Source: Arthrobacter sp. SX1312
GTDB taxonomy: Bacteria; Actinomycetota; Actinomycetes; Actinomycetales; Micrococcaceae
Reading direction: 5' to 3'
DNA: 64,000 bases
NCBI RefSeq assembly: GCF_002929295.1
Contig: NZ_PJIM01000002.1
Location: forward strand, 62,001-126,000
The translations under genes and the position numbers were made by a program. Under the pieces are notes generated by a model, which was not told where the DNA came from, ran no database searches, and worked only from the letters and a program-made list of their open reading frames with translations. Shown piece by piece: positions 34,697 through 42,800 of this stretch. How positions within the stretch are numbered: the stretch's first letter is position 1; every line of letters starts with the position of its first letter.

Positions 34697-35509
34697 CTAG
34701 ATGGAGTACTCGGGCGCCGCCCAGACCACTACTTCGGGGTGGTCGTAGAAGCGGTAGCCCTGGCCGCGGACGGTGCGGACGGTGTTCGCCAGGCGGCCCA
34801 GCTTCGAGCGCAGGCGGCGGATGTGCACGTCGATGGTGCGCTCGTTCGGCACCTCGTCGGCGTTCCGCCACAGGCCGCTGAGGAGTTCCTCCCGGCCCAC
34901 GGTGCGGGTCGCGTTCTCCACGAGGTAGTTCAGGAGTTCGAACTCCTTGAACGTGAGGTTCAGGGTCTCGCCGTCCAGGTGGACCTCGCGCCGCGACAGG
35001 TCGATGAGCACTCCCGTGGGGCGGGACTGCTGCGCCCGGGACGGCGCGGGCACGGCCTCGGGGCGGGCACGGCGGGCGACGGTCGGATCGCCGAGCGCAG
35101 CGCGGACGACGTCGATGTCCGACCCAGGAGCATCCGCCGGGGCGAGGGCGACGGCCGCGTGGCTCTCGGCGGTCGGCACGAGGGAGCGCACATAGGCCCG
35201 CACGTCCTGCGCAAGTTTGGCGAAGGTGGTGCCCGCAGCCGCGGCGGTGGCCTCGTCGAGGGCGACGTAGAGCACGAAGCCCCGCGCGGTCGTGTCGCCG
35301 GTGACCGCCTGGGGGCCCGGCACGCCGTTGGGCGCGACGACGGGGACGGGCGCCGTCATGGCCGGCGCGATGTCCCCGCCGGGGACGGCCTGCAGGCGGG
35401 ACTGGGGGCCTTGGGGCTGCTGCGCGTGACCGTGCCCGAAGGACGGGCGTGCCTGGCGGTTCTGGGGCGAGCGGAGGGAGATATGGACGTAACCCGGATT
35501 AACTGACAT
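34697..35509 (-). CDS. OmpR/GlnR-like winged-helix transcriptional regulator without receiver domain
   Basis: A 270-residue protein. The last ~100 residues form a clear OmpR-type winged helix: EVHLDGETLNLTFKEFELLN, TVGREELLSGLWRN, ERTIDVHIRRLRSKLG and VRTVRGQGYRF. The N-terminal part is Pro/Gln/Ala-rich, then a small alpha/beta-like segment (GFVLYVALDEATAAAAGTTF) that lacks the phospho-acceptor Asp set of receivers. It is therefore an orphan regulator, perhaps signalling by another route. The winged helix resembles that of GlnR. Upstream lie GTAAC direct repeats spaced by about one helical turn (35740-35765), the site type such proteins bind, suggesting autoregulation. Confidence 0.85.
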   Translation of the reverse strand: MSVNPGYVHISLRSPQNRQARPSFGHGHAQQPQGPQSRLQAVPGGDIAPAMTAPVPVVAPNGVPGPQAVTGDTTARGFVLYVALDEATAAAAGTTFAKLAQDVRAYVRSLVPTAESHAAVALAPADAPGSDIDVVRAALGDPTVARRARPEAVPAPSRAQQSRPTGVLIDLSRREVHLDGETLNLTFKEFELLNYLVENATRTVGREELLSGLWRNADEVPNERTIDVHIRRLRSKLGRLANTVRTVRGQGYRFYDHPEVVVWAAPEYSI

Positions 35510-35962
35510 TGAACCAACCTCGTGAAGTGTGCCGTCATCGCGGCTCGAATGCGGGATGTGCCCGGTCGGGATGAAGAGGATCGCCCGCCGTTGGGCCTGA
35601 AAGTGCGTAAAAGGGTTGGGGTGTAACCGTTACGCGTGCATTCGAAGACAGCAGCGGCCTGCTCTGGACGGGACGCCCGGGGAGGAGACTGCGGCTGCAC
35701 ATGCGAGTGAAAGGGTGTTCACGTGACGAATTATTGCATGTAACAATTGGCTACGCGCAAGTAACAAAGGTCGATAGTCCAGCATGCGGACGCCTTGCGC
35801 GGAAGACGGAACGCGCGTCGACGCGAGCCGGTCCCTCTGAAATGGCGCAGTATGTCCACGCTCTGGGCCGAACAGGATCGATTCGTCCGATTGCAAGCCC
35901 CCGGGAGGGCCGATGGCCGAGCACGCCGAGCCGTCACGAGACGAAGCGGCCGGGCGGAAGTC
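35510..35962. promoter_or_regulatory. Intergenic region between the winged-helix gene and upp, with GTAAC repeats
   Basis: This 453-bp stretch has no supported gene and is less GC-rich than its surroundings. It holds GTAAC (35740-35744), CTAC (35751-35754) and GTAAC (35761-35765) at 10-11-bp phasing, and a GTAAC-C-GTTAC palindrome at 35623-35633. A TCACGTGA palindrome lies near 35719. These are candidate sites for the adjacent OmpR/GlnR-like regulator. Confidence 0.5.
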
Positions 35963-36598
35963 CTAGCCGACGACGCCGTAGAGGCGGTCTCCGGCGTCGC
36001 CGAGACCCGGGACGATGTACGACTTCTCATTGAGCCGCTCGTCGATCGAGGCCAGGACGATCGTGACGTTGCGGCCCTCGAGCTCCTCCTGCAGCGTGGC
36101 GAGTCCCTCGGGCGCGGCGAGCAGGCAGATGCAGGTGATGTCCGCGGCTCCCCGGGCGAAGAGGAACTTGATGGCCTCGCGGAGGGTGCCTCCCGTGGCG
36201 AGCATCGGGTCGAGCACGAACACCTGGCGCCCGGTGAGGTCGTCCGGCAGTCGCTCGGCGTACGTGATGGCCTCGAGGGTCTCCTCGTTGCGGGCCATGC
36301 CGAGGAAGCCCACCTCGGCGGTCGGCACGAGGCGCGTCATGCCCTCGAGCATCCCCAGGCCGGCGCGCAGGATGGGGACCACGAGGGGGGTGGGCTTCAC
36401 GAGTCCGACGCCTTCGGTCCTCGTGACGGGCGTCTCGATGGACACGGTCTCCACGCGGACGTCACGCGTGGCCTCGTAGGCCAGCAGGGTGACGAGCTCC
36501 TCGGTGAGGAGCCGGAACACCGGCGACGACGTGTCCTTGTCCCGGAGAACCGTGAGTTTGTGGGCTACCAGGGGGTGGTCGACTACCAGTACACGCAT
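35963..36598 (-). CDS. upp: Uracil phosphoribosyltransferase
   Basis: A 211-residue enzyme that makes UMP from uracil and PRPP in pyrimidine salvage. Family features are the N-terminal [20 protein letters not shown], the segment [15 protein letters not shown], the PRPP-binding motif [17 protein letters not shown] and the uracil-binding end ([20 protein letters not shown]). The length is exactly usual. Its start codon is only 23 bp from the divergent tadA start, and a TACTTT -10 box ends 6 nt before the ATG, so both genes appear leaderless with overlapping promoters. Confidence 0.97.
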   Translation of the reverse strand: MRVLVVDHPLVAHKLTVLRDKDTSSPVFRLLTEELVTLLAYEATRDVRVETVSIETPVTRTEGVGLVKPTPLVVPILRAGLGMLEGMTRLVPTAEVGFLGMARNEETLEAITYAERLPDDLTGRQVFVLDPMLATGGTLREAIKFLFARGAADITCICLLAAPEGLATLQEELEGRNVTIVLASIDERLNEKSYIVPGLGDAGDRLYGVVG

Positions 36599-36604
36599 GC
36601 CTCA

Positions 36605-36614
36605 AAAGTACCAT
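36605..36614. promoter_or_regulatory. Overlapping divergent leaderless promoters of upp and tadA
   Basis: On the minus strand TACTTT (36610-36605) lies 6 nt before the upp ATG. On the plus strand TACCAT (36609-36614) lies 7 nt before the tadA ATG. The two -10 boxes share two bases, so polymerase can occupy only one of them at a time. Confidence 0.5.
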
Positions 36615-36621
36615 TGGAGCC

Positions 36622-37116
36622 ATGTCCCCCTCCCTCCTCCCTGTCCTCCCCGAGCACCGGGCGTGGATGGGGCTGGCCCTGGAGGCGGCCGCACTGACCC
36701 GCGCGAGCGCCGACGTGCCGATCGGCGCGGTCGTCGTCGGGCCCGACGGCGAGGTGCTCGGCACGGGCTGGAACCAGCGCGAGGAGCTCGGGGACCCGAC
36801 GGCGCACGCCGAGGTGCAGGCCATCCGCGTCGCCTCCGCCCGCCTCGGCGCGTGGCGGCTCGGGGGCTGCACCCTGGTGGTGACGCTCGAACCGTGTGCC
36901 ATGTGCGCCGGCGCCTCCGTCCTGGCGCGCATCCCCCGCGTGGTGTTCGGGGCCTGGGACGAGAAGGCAGGAGCGTCGGGCTCCGTGTTCGACGTGCTGC
37001 GCGAGCGTCGGCTGAACCACTGGACCGAGGTCTTCGCGGGGGTCCGCGAGGACGAGTGCGCCCAGCTGCTCACGGAGTTCTTCGCCGCCCAGCGGTCCGG
37101 CTCCGGCCCGGGGTGA
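36622..37116 (+). CDS. tadA: tRNA adenosine deaminase TadA
   Basis: A 164-residue cytidine/deoxycytidylate-deaminase-fold protein. The zinc and catalytic motifs are DPTAHAEVQAI (His ligand and general-acid Glu) and TLEPCAMCAGAS (PCxxC zinc ligands). TadA converts A34 to inosine in tRNA-Arg(ACG), and that tRNA gene lies at 32527-32602 in this window. The length fits TadA. A nucleoside deaminase with another substrate is less likely given the motif set. It is divergent from upp. Confidence 0.93.
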   Translation: MSPSLLPVLPEHRAWMGLALEAAALTRASADVPIGAVVVGPDGEVLGTGWNQREELGDPTAHAEVQAIRVASARLGAWRLGGCTLVVTLEPCAMCAGASVLARIPRVVFGAWDEKAGASGSVFDVLRERRLNHWTEVFAGVREDECAQLLTEFFAAQRSGSGPG

Positions 37117-37177
37117 TGACCGGGGGCATAGTGCGTAGGCTGAGGAAATCCGCAGCATCCCCCTCGAAGGAGTAGAC

Positions 37178-37666
37178 GTGGCAGATCAGCAGGACGGCTT
37201 GAAAGAAGTACAGGACATCCTCGGCAAGACCGACATCGCGATCCTCACCACCGTGAGCCTCGACGGCCAGCTCGTGAGCAGGCCCCTCGCGCTCCAGGCG
37301 AAGGACTTCGACGGCGACCTCTGGTTCTTCACGGAGGACCCTTCCCCCAAGGCCGACGAGATCCGCGCCAACCCGCAGGTCAACGTCTCGGCGAGCACCG
37401 GCAAGGGGTACGTCTCGATCGCGGGCACGGCGACCCTGACGAAGGACCAGGCGAAGATCGACGAGCTGTGGGGGCCGTCGGTGTCCGCGTGGTTCGAGAA
37501 CGGGCGCGAGGATCCCGCCGTCGCCCTCATCCACGTCGACGCCGACACCGCCGAGTACTGGTCCATGGACGCGCCGCGCGTCGTCTCGGCCGTGAAGATG
37601 GTCAAGGGCCTCGTGACGGGCACCAAGCCCGACGTCGGCAAGAACGACGTCGTCGACCTCCCCTAG
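37178..37666 (+). CDS. Pyridoxamine 5'-phosphate oxidase-like general stress protein
   Basis: A 162-residue split-barrel flavin-binding protein of the general stress protein 26 type. Recognisable stretches are TDIAILTTVSLDGQLVSRPL, DLWFFTEDPSPKADEIRANP, VSIAGTATLTKDQ and the late LIHVDADTAEYWSMDAP. Such proteins bind FMN, FAD or F420 and reduce unknown substrates. The GTG start has a good AAGGAG 8 nt upstream. It is a single gene between tadA and tRNA-Ser(CGA). Confidence 0.9.
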   Translation: MADQQDGLKEVQDILGKTDIAILTTVSLDGQLVSRPLALQAKDFDGDLWFFTEDPSPKADEIRANPQVNVSASTGKGYVSIAGTATLTKDQAKIDELWGPSVSAWFENGREDPAVALIHVDADTAEYWSMDAPRVVSAVKMVKGLVTGTKPDVGKNDVVDLP

Positions 37667-37685
37667 GCCCTCCGCGCGCCCCGTT

Positions 37686-37714
37686 TTGGGCCTGGGCGGT
37701 GCACCCGGTAACGT
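37686..37714 (+). promoter_or_regulatory. Promoter candidate for tRNA-Ser(CGA)
   Basis: TTGGGC (37686-37691) and TAACGT (37709-37714) are spaced 17 bp apart, ending 9 nt before the mature tRNA. The TTGGGC box is shared with tRNA-Ser(UGA). Confidence 0.55.
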
Positions 37715-37723
37715 AGTGGCGTT

Positions 37724-37813
37724 GGTGACGTGTCCGAGCGGCCGAAGGTGCAACACTCGAAATGTTGTTTGGTGTAAAAGCCAACGTGGGTTCAAATCCC
37801 ACCGTCACCGCCA
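37724..37813 (+). tRNA. tRNA-Ser (anticodon CGA)
   Basis: A class II tRNA with acceptor GGTGACG pairing with CGTCACC (37803-37809), discriminator G and an encoded CCA (37811-37813). The anticodon stem CAACA/TGTTG encloses CTCGAAA, giving CGA at 37758-37760, which reads UCG. The long variable arm and GGTTCAAAT T arm fit. Confidence 0.96.
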
Positions 37814-37817
37814 CTGA

Positions 37818-37860
37818 GAAGGCCCCGCAGCCCCTGTGAACACAGGGATGCGGGGCCTTC
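37818..37860 (+). terminator. Long terminator hairpin after tRNA-Ser(CGA)
   Basis: An outer 12-bp stem GAAGGCCCCGCA/TGCGGGGCCTTC (37818-37829 with 37849-37860) and an inner 7-bp stem CCCTGTG/CACAGGG, separated by a small internal loop. The right arm ends in CTTC. Confidence 0.8.
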
Positions 37861-37989
37861 TGCTTCGGCTGGGAACCGGAGCGCGGGTGCCGCACAGCAG
37901 CCCCGACCTCCCGGTGCTGTCGATGATCACCCGGCAGCGATGCTCTCCCGGCCGTTCCCCGGGAAGCCTGAGCTCCCGGCCCAGAACAA

Positions 37990-38778
37990 CTAGCGGGTTG
38001 TCAGGCGGGTACCTTCGGCCTGATTGCCTGTCTCCCAGTCCTGTCCGAACGAGGACGATCCCGGATCCGCGAAGCATTCGGCCAGTGCCTCTTCGACGGC
38101 CACGACGTCATGAACCAGTCGCAGGGGCATGAAACCCTTGGGACCGCCCATCGGTATCTCCACCGAGTGATCCGCCACCGGCCCGGTACGCACCAGGACC
38201 GCCCAGGATCCTTCGTCGGCGGCGTCGGCGGTGCGATGGCAAATGAAGCCCGGGTGTACCGCACCGGCCACCTCGAACCGCGCGTCCCGCCGCTCGACGG
38301 ACAGACGCCCACCCTTCGTGCCGTTCAGGGCATGCAGGGCAGCACCAGCCGCTTTCCGCGCCTCCGCGACGGTGCTCATGCCTCGACCGTCCACTGTCCA
38401 GGCAGCAATCGCGGACACCGGCTTCCCGTTCTTCGCAGCGATCCGCCAGGCGACGCCCAGATGCGTCCCGGCGACGAAGCCTCCTATCCAGGCGATGCCC
38501 GCGGCGCCAGCCACGTCGGTGCGGGCGAAAAGCACCAGACCGACCGCCAGAGCGCCGAGCAGGCACAGCAACGCCAGCCAGGCGTGACGCACCCCGAACC
38601 TGAACAGACAGAGGCCCAGCAAGACGCCCGCAGCGAGAGCTGCGAACGCGGGCCAGGACGCCTCGAGTTGCCCGAAGACGATCAGCGCGACAGTACCGCA
38701 GGCAATGACGGCGCCGAGGACGAGGTATCCCAACCCCGATTCACGTTTACGCGCTGGTCGTCTCATATTCCTGTTCAT
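37990..38778 (-). CDS. Four-helix membrane protein A, candidate immunity protein of the RHS locus
   Basis: A 262-residue protein. About four hydrophobic helices fill residues 15-125 (for example LGYLVLGAVIACGTVALIVF and AFAALAAGVLLGLCLFRFG). A soluble C-terminal domain follows (IAAWTVDGRGMSTVAEARKA ... DARFEVAGAVHPGFICH ... HSVEIPMG). The domain pattern AW-V-G, SVAEA, RFE-x-x-GA, GF-x-x-H matches the next gene upstream, so the two are paralogs. It is last in the order WXG100, RHS protein, membrane protein B, membrane protein A on this strand. No known family was recognised. Its place behind a polymorphic-toxin-like gene suggests immunity or a modified target; that is inference. The start ATG was set at 38778. 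Confidence 0.75.
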   Translation of the reverse strand: MNRNMRRPARKRESGLGYLVLGAVIACGTVALIVFGQLEASWPAFAALAAGVLLGLCLFRFGVRHAWLALLCLLGALAVGLVLFARTDVAGAAGIAWIGGFVAGTHLGVAWRIAAKNGKPVSAIAAWTVDGRGMSTVAEARKAAGAALHALNGTKGGRLSVERRDARFEVAGAVHPGFICHRTADAADEGSWAVLVRTGPVADHSVEIPMGGPKGFMPLRLVHDVVAVEEALAECFADPGSSSFGQDWETGNQAEGTRLTTR

Positions 38779-38990
38779 CGTTCCTGATTTACCGTGCCGA
38801 CACCTTCTCACCGCGGCTCCGCCCCTGGTCGTATCGGACCAGGACGATGTGTCGGTCGCGTAGATCTTCATGACGTCGCCGTTCGGCCATCATTCGAGGG
38901 CTGGGGACCGCTGGCTCCGGACTCCAGGCATCGACAGGACCATCGATGCGAACGGGATAGCAATCGGTGCCGGCGTATACGGGCCGTCGC

Positions 38991-39788
38991 CTAGGAGAAA
39001 CGAAGGTCCTGGGCTTGAGCGCCGCTCTCCCAAGCCCAGCCGGTCAGGTCCTTGGCTCCCTGGGTCTCGAAGAATCCGTTGAGGGCCTGCTCCGCCACTT
39101 CGGTGGGAACTTTCACTCCCTGCGGCACCCTGCCCGTCAGACCATGTGTATCCAGGCGGATCGACACTTCGTCGTTCTGGTGGGGAATATGAGTGAGCAC
39201 TGACAACGTCTCAAGGTCTCGACCGTCCGAAGCGATGTGTACGACAAATCCTTCCGCTGCAGCGCCCCAGGCCTCGAAGCGACGGTGACCGAGAACGACG
39301 ACGAACCGACCATCCTCGAGACTCTCCCAGCGCCCCAGTCGGGACAGCGCCCGCTGTTTGGCTTCCGCGACACTGTCGATCGCTTCTCCGGCCACGACCC
39401 ATGCGGACGGTGAAGCCTGGTGACGACGGTTGTATCCGAAGAAGGCGAGTTCCTTCCCGATGACGTATCCGATGGCGGACACCGGAACGGACAGGAGGGC
39501 AAACCCCCGCCAGGGGGCAGGCGCGAGGAGCAACAGAGCCAGTCCAGCAAGAATTACACCGTAGATGAGCCAGGCCGGCCCGCGGATGCCCGTACGAACA
39601 CCTACAGCGCCACTGATCAGTAGCCCCGCTCCCACTACTACGATCGCCGGCACGAGCGCCTCGCGCGGCACATAGCCGACCAGCAGAAACAACAACAGGA
39701 CCAGAAGTATCGCGGGAATCAGCAGGCGGAGCCGGAATTCACGTGACTCACCTGAACCACGCAATCGAGCAGATTTACGGTTGTCCAT
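38991..39788 (-). CDS. Four-helix membrane protein B, candidate immunity protein directly behind the RHS gene
   Basis: A 265-residue protein with about four N-terminal membrane helices (LLIPAILLVLLLFLLVGYV, ALVPAIVVVGAGLLISGAV, others). The cytosolic C-terminal domain (SAWVVAGEAIDSVAEAKQRA ... GRFVVVLGHRRFEAWGAAA ... DEVSIRLDTHG) is homologous to that of membrane protein A. Its ATG lies only 15 bp after the RHS stop with GGAG at the right spacing, so the two are made from one mRNA. This is the position immunity genes hold after polymorphic toxins. A membrane location would fit protection from a membrane-acting or membrane-transiting effector. Function is inferred from place and topology only. 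Confidence 0.8.
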   Translation of the reverse strand: MDNRKSARLRGSGESREFRLRLLIPAILLVLLLFLLVGYVPREALVPAIVVVGAGLLISGAVGVRTGIRGPAWLIYGVILAGLALLLLAPAPWRGFALLSVPVSAIGYVIGKELAFFGYNRRHQASPSAWVVAGEAIDSVAEAKQRALSRLGRWESLEDGRFVVVLGHRRFEAWGAAAEGFVVHIASDGRDLETLSVLTHIPHQNDEVSIRLDTHGLTGRVPQGVKVPTEVAEQALNGFFETQGAKDLTGWAWESGAQAQDLRFS

Positions 39789-39803
39789 CAATTTCTCCGC
39801 GTC

Positions 39804-42800
39804 TCAGTTTCCAGCAACGAAAAACTTGGCAACATCCAGTCCCGATCCCGTTGTCGTTCCATAGAGCGAGGAACGTACCAACGCCATCGAGTTCGGGCCG
39901 CCACTCGCGAGCCCCGACAACGTACTGACATTCGTTCGTGCCGCTTGCTGGAGTGTACTGGATGAGCTGGGTCCGCCAGGTAGGTGGGTGAGCGCACCGC
40001 CGGTGACCCCCGACCACCCTACGTCGGCCCATGTGACTGCTTCCCCGGAGATGAACTTGTCAGTCACGGTACCCGCGATCGCACCACCACTTCCAAGCGC
40101 AGTGGTTGCTGCCGCAGCCTGAAGTGTAGGCCTGGCGCCTGCGGCAGTGAGCGTATATGCGCCATGACCGCCTGCACGAGCCAGGGTCCCGCCCGCAGGT
40201 CCCGCCAGCCCGCCCACGGCGCCGCTCAAAGTACCGCCGGCTACGGATCCAGCGAAGGACCGCCAGTTATCGACTCTGCCCCCGTTCTTGATCAGATGAG
40301 TCGCAGCGCCACCAACGGCGCCCGCTGCCCCGTTGACGCCCGCATTGACGGCGACGTAGCTGCCGAGCCTTGAAACCGATGAGGCAGTAGCAGCGGCAGC
40401 CCGCCCGGCAGTCAGCGCCCCGCCTCCAAGCAGCCCGACAGCCCCCATCGCGGCAGATTGTGCCCAGTTGACTTGGCCGGTGGTTGCTTTCTGGATCACG
40501 ACGTCGGCGCCGAAGCTGATCAGTCCCATACCGGCGACCTGGCCACCCGGGACGAACATCAGTACCGCTCCGCCGACGATGGCGGCACCGCCGACGACGT
40601 ATTCCCAGTTGTCGCCGAGCCAGTCCCCTGCGGCGGCCATGGCCCCGCCGGCAGTGCCGTCGTAGGCCTTGAGTTGGTCGTCGGTGAGGGGACGAAGGCC
40701 GGTGGGGTCGGTGGCGTTCAGCGGGTTGTTGCCGGCGTAGGCGTAGGGGTTGCCGTCCCAGCCCGCACCGAGGACCGGGGCGAGCGGGTCCGTGGACAGG
40801 AAGCCCCTGGTTATGGGGTCGTACGCCCTGGCGCCGAGCCATTCCAGGCCCGCGATGTCCACCCCGCCGTGGCCGGTCAGGCCGACACCCGCTGGGAGTC
40901 CCCCGGCCATCCCGGTCGAGATTCCGGTGGGCATTCCTCCGCGCGTCGGGGTGGGGATGGTGGGGGTGCCGAGGACCGCCCACGGGTCGGTCTGATCAGT
41001 GGGGCGGGCGGCCCGCCACCCCGACGCGATCCACGCGTCCCCGATTCCGGTGACACCACCGGGCAGGGACAGGACCTGTCCGCCACCACCTGCGGCACCA
41101 CTGGTGATGCCGGTCAGGGTGGGGATGGGGTTGGCGGTGTCCCACCACAGCTGGGTGCCGTCGATGCCGGCGAGTTCGCCGAGGGCGTCGACCCACAGTT
41201 CGTGCCGGGAGGTGACCTCGCCGTCGGGGGTCCGCTCACAGGTGCTGTTCAGGTGCCCGGTGGGACCCCACGCGTATTCGGTCCAGGACCCGTCCGCGCC
41301 GATCTGCCGGGTCCGTCGGCCCAGCCCGTCATGGACGAACTCCGTCCGGGACCCCTCCGGGCCCGTGACCGCTTGGAGTTCTCCGGCGGCGTCGTACTCG
41401 AACACCCTCGACCCCGTTGCCGTAACCTCGCGGACCAGGCGTCCGCCGGCGTCGTACTCCCACTCCGATTGCGATGCCGGACCCTCCGGACCACCGATCT
41501 GAGTGGTGGTGGCGGCAGAAATCAGCTGTCCGGCGGTGTCGTACCCGTACCGGGTGGTCATGCCGGCGCGGGTCAGGGCGGTGATCCGGCCGTCCTCGTC
41601 CCAACCGATCAGCGTCAAATCCGTGCCGCCGGCGGCGTCGGTGCTGTGGGTGCGGGTGTGTTCTGTAAGGCTGCCATCCCGGTAGGTCCATGCCTGGATG
41701 AGGTCCTCGGCGGTGACCTGGGTGAGGCGCCCGGTGGCGTCGTGGGTGAACACCGCGTCGCCGAGGTGCGGGTTGGTGACGGTGGAAACCCTGCCTGCGG
41801 GGTCGCGGGTGTAGGTGGTGGTGGTGCCGGTAGCGTCGGTGAAGGAGGTCCGGTTCCCGTCGGCGTCATAGCTCCAGGACAGGCCCGCACCTCCCCGGGT
41901 CCGGCTGGTGAGCAGTCCGCGCCGGTCGAAGCCGAGTTCATGCTCGACGACCAGCCCATCACCGCTTGCCCCGGCCCCGGTGTTCCCGGTGTGGTCGGTG
42001 ATGACCACCCGCCGGTTCATGACATCGCGCTCGATCGAAGCCACCAGTCGTCCGTCGACACTGGTGGTGGCCTCCTGGCCGGCGGCGTCGTACGTCCAGG
42101 TGGTGGTGTGACCGTCGGGGTCGGTCTGGGACAGTTGCCTGCCGGCCGGGTCGTAGGTCGCGGTGGTGACCCGACCCAGCGGATCGGTGACGGAATCGAC
42201 CTGATCGGTCTGGGTGTAGGTGCGGGTGGTCACCCCGCCGAGGGGATCGGTGATCCGGATCAGGCGACCGCGGGTGTCGTACTCGAAGCGTGTCTTTCCG
42301 CCGACCCCGTTGGTGGTCGAGACGAGTTCTCCGGCGGTGTTGTAGGCGAAGCGGCGGGTCCCGTACCAGGTGTCCTGGGAGTAGGTGAGCCGCCCGCACG
42401 CGTCGTACCCGTACTGGGCTGTGCCACTGCCCGGGGTGCGGTGCAGGACGAGCCGCCCACACGGATCGTAGGTGAAGGTCTCGACCTCACCGGTGGGCAG
42501 GGTCCGGGAGGCCACGCGCTGGTCGGCGTCGTAGGTGAGTTCGGTGACCGCCCCGGTCGGGTCGGTGGTCCGCCATGGGCGACCGCAGACGTCGTACTCG
42601 TACCGGGTGATTGCTCCGGTAGGACTGGTGATGGAGGTGATCTTTCCCGCGACGTCCCGGCCCAGGACCGTCAGCCCGCCCTCGCCGTCGAGGAGTTCGA
42701 CCGGATTCCCGGCTGCGTCATAGGTGGTGAGCTCCGTCGTGCCGTCCGCGCCCTGGACTTTCGTGGGGCGCCCGTACTGATCGAAGCTGTAGGTCGTGGT

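Noticed and set aside
34697-35509. Ordinary two-component response regulator
   Set aside because: The N-terminal segment lacks the paired acidic residues, phospho-Asp and Lys of receivers, and no kinase gene is adjacent.
35701-36033. Small frames between the winged-helix gene and upp
   Set aside because: No ribosome-binding site, overlap with the upp end, and composition unlike neighbouring genes. The stretch is better read as regulatory.
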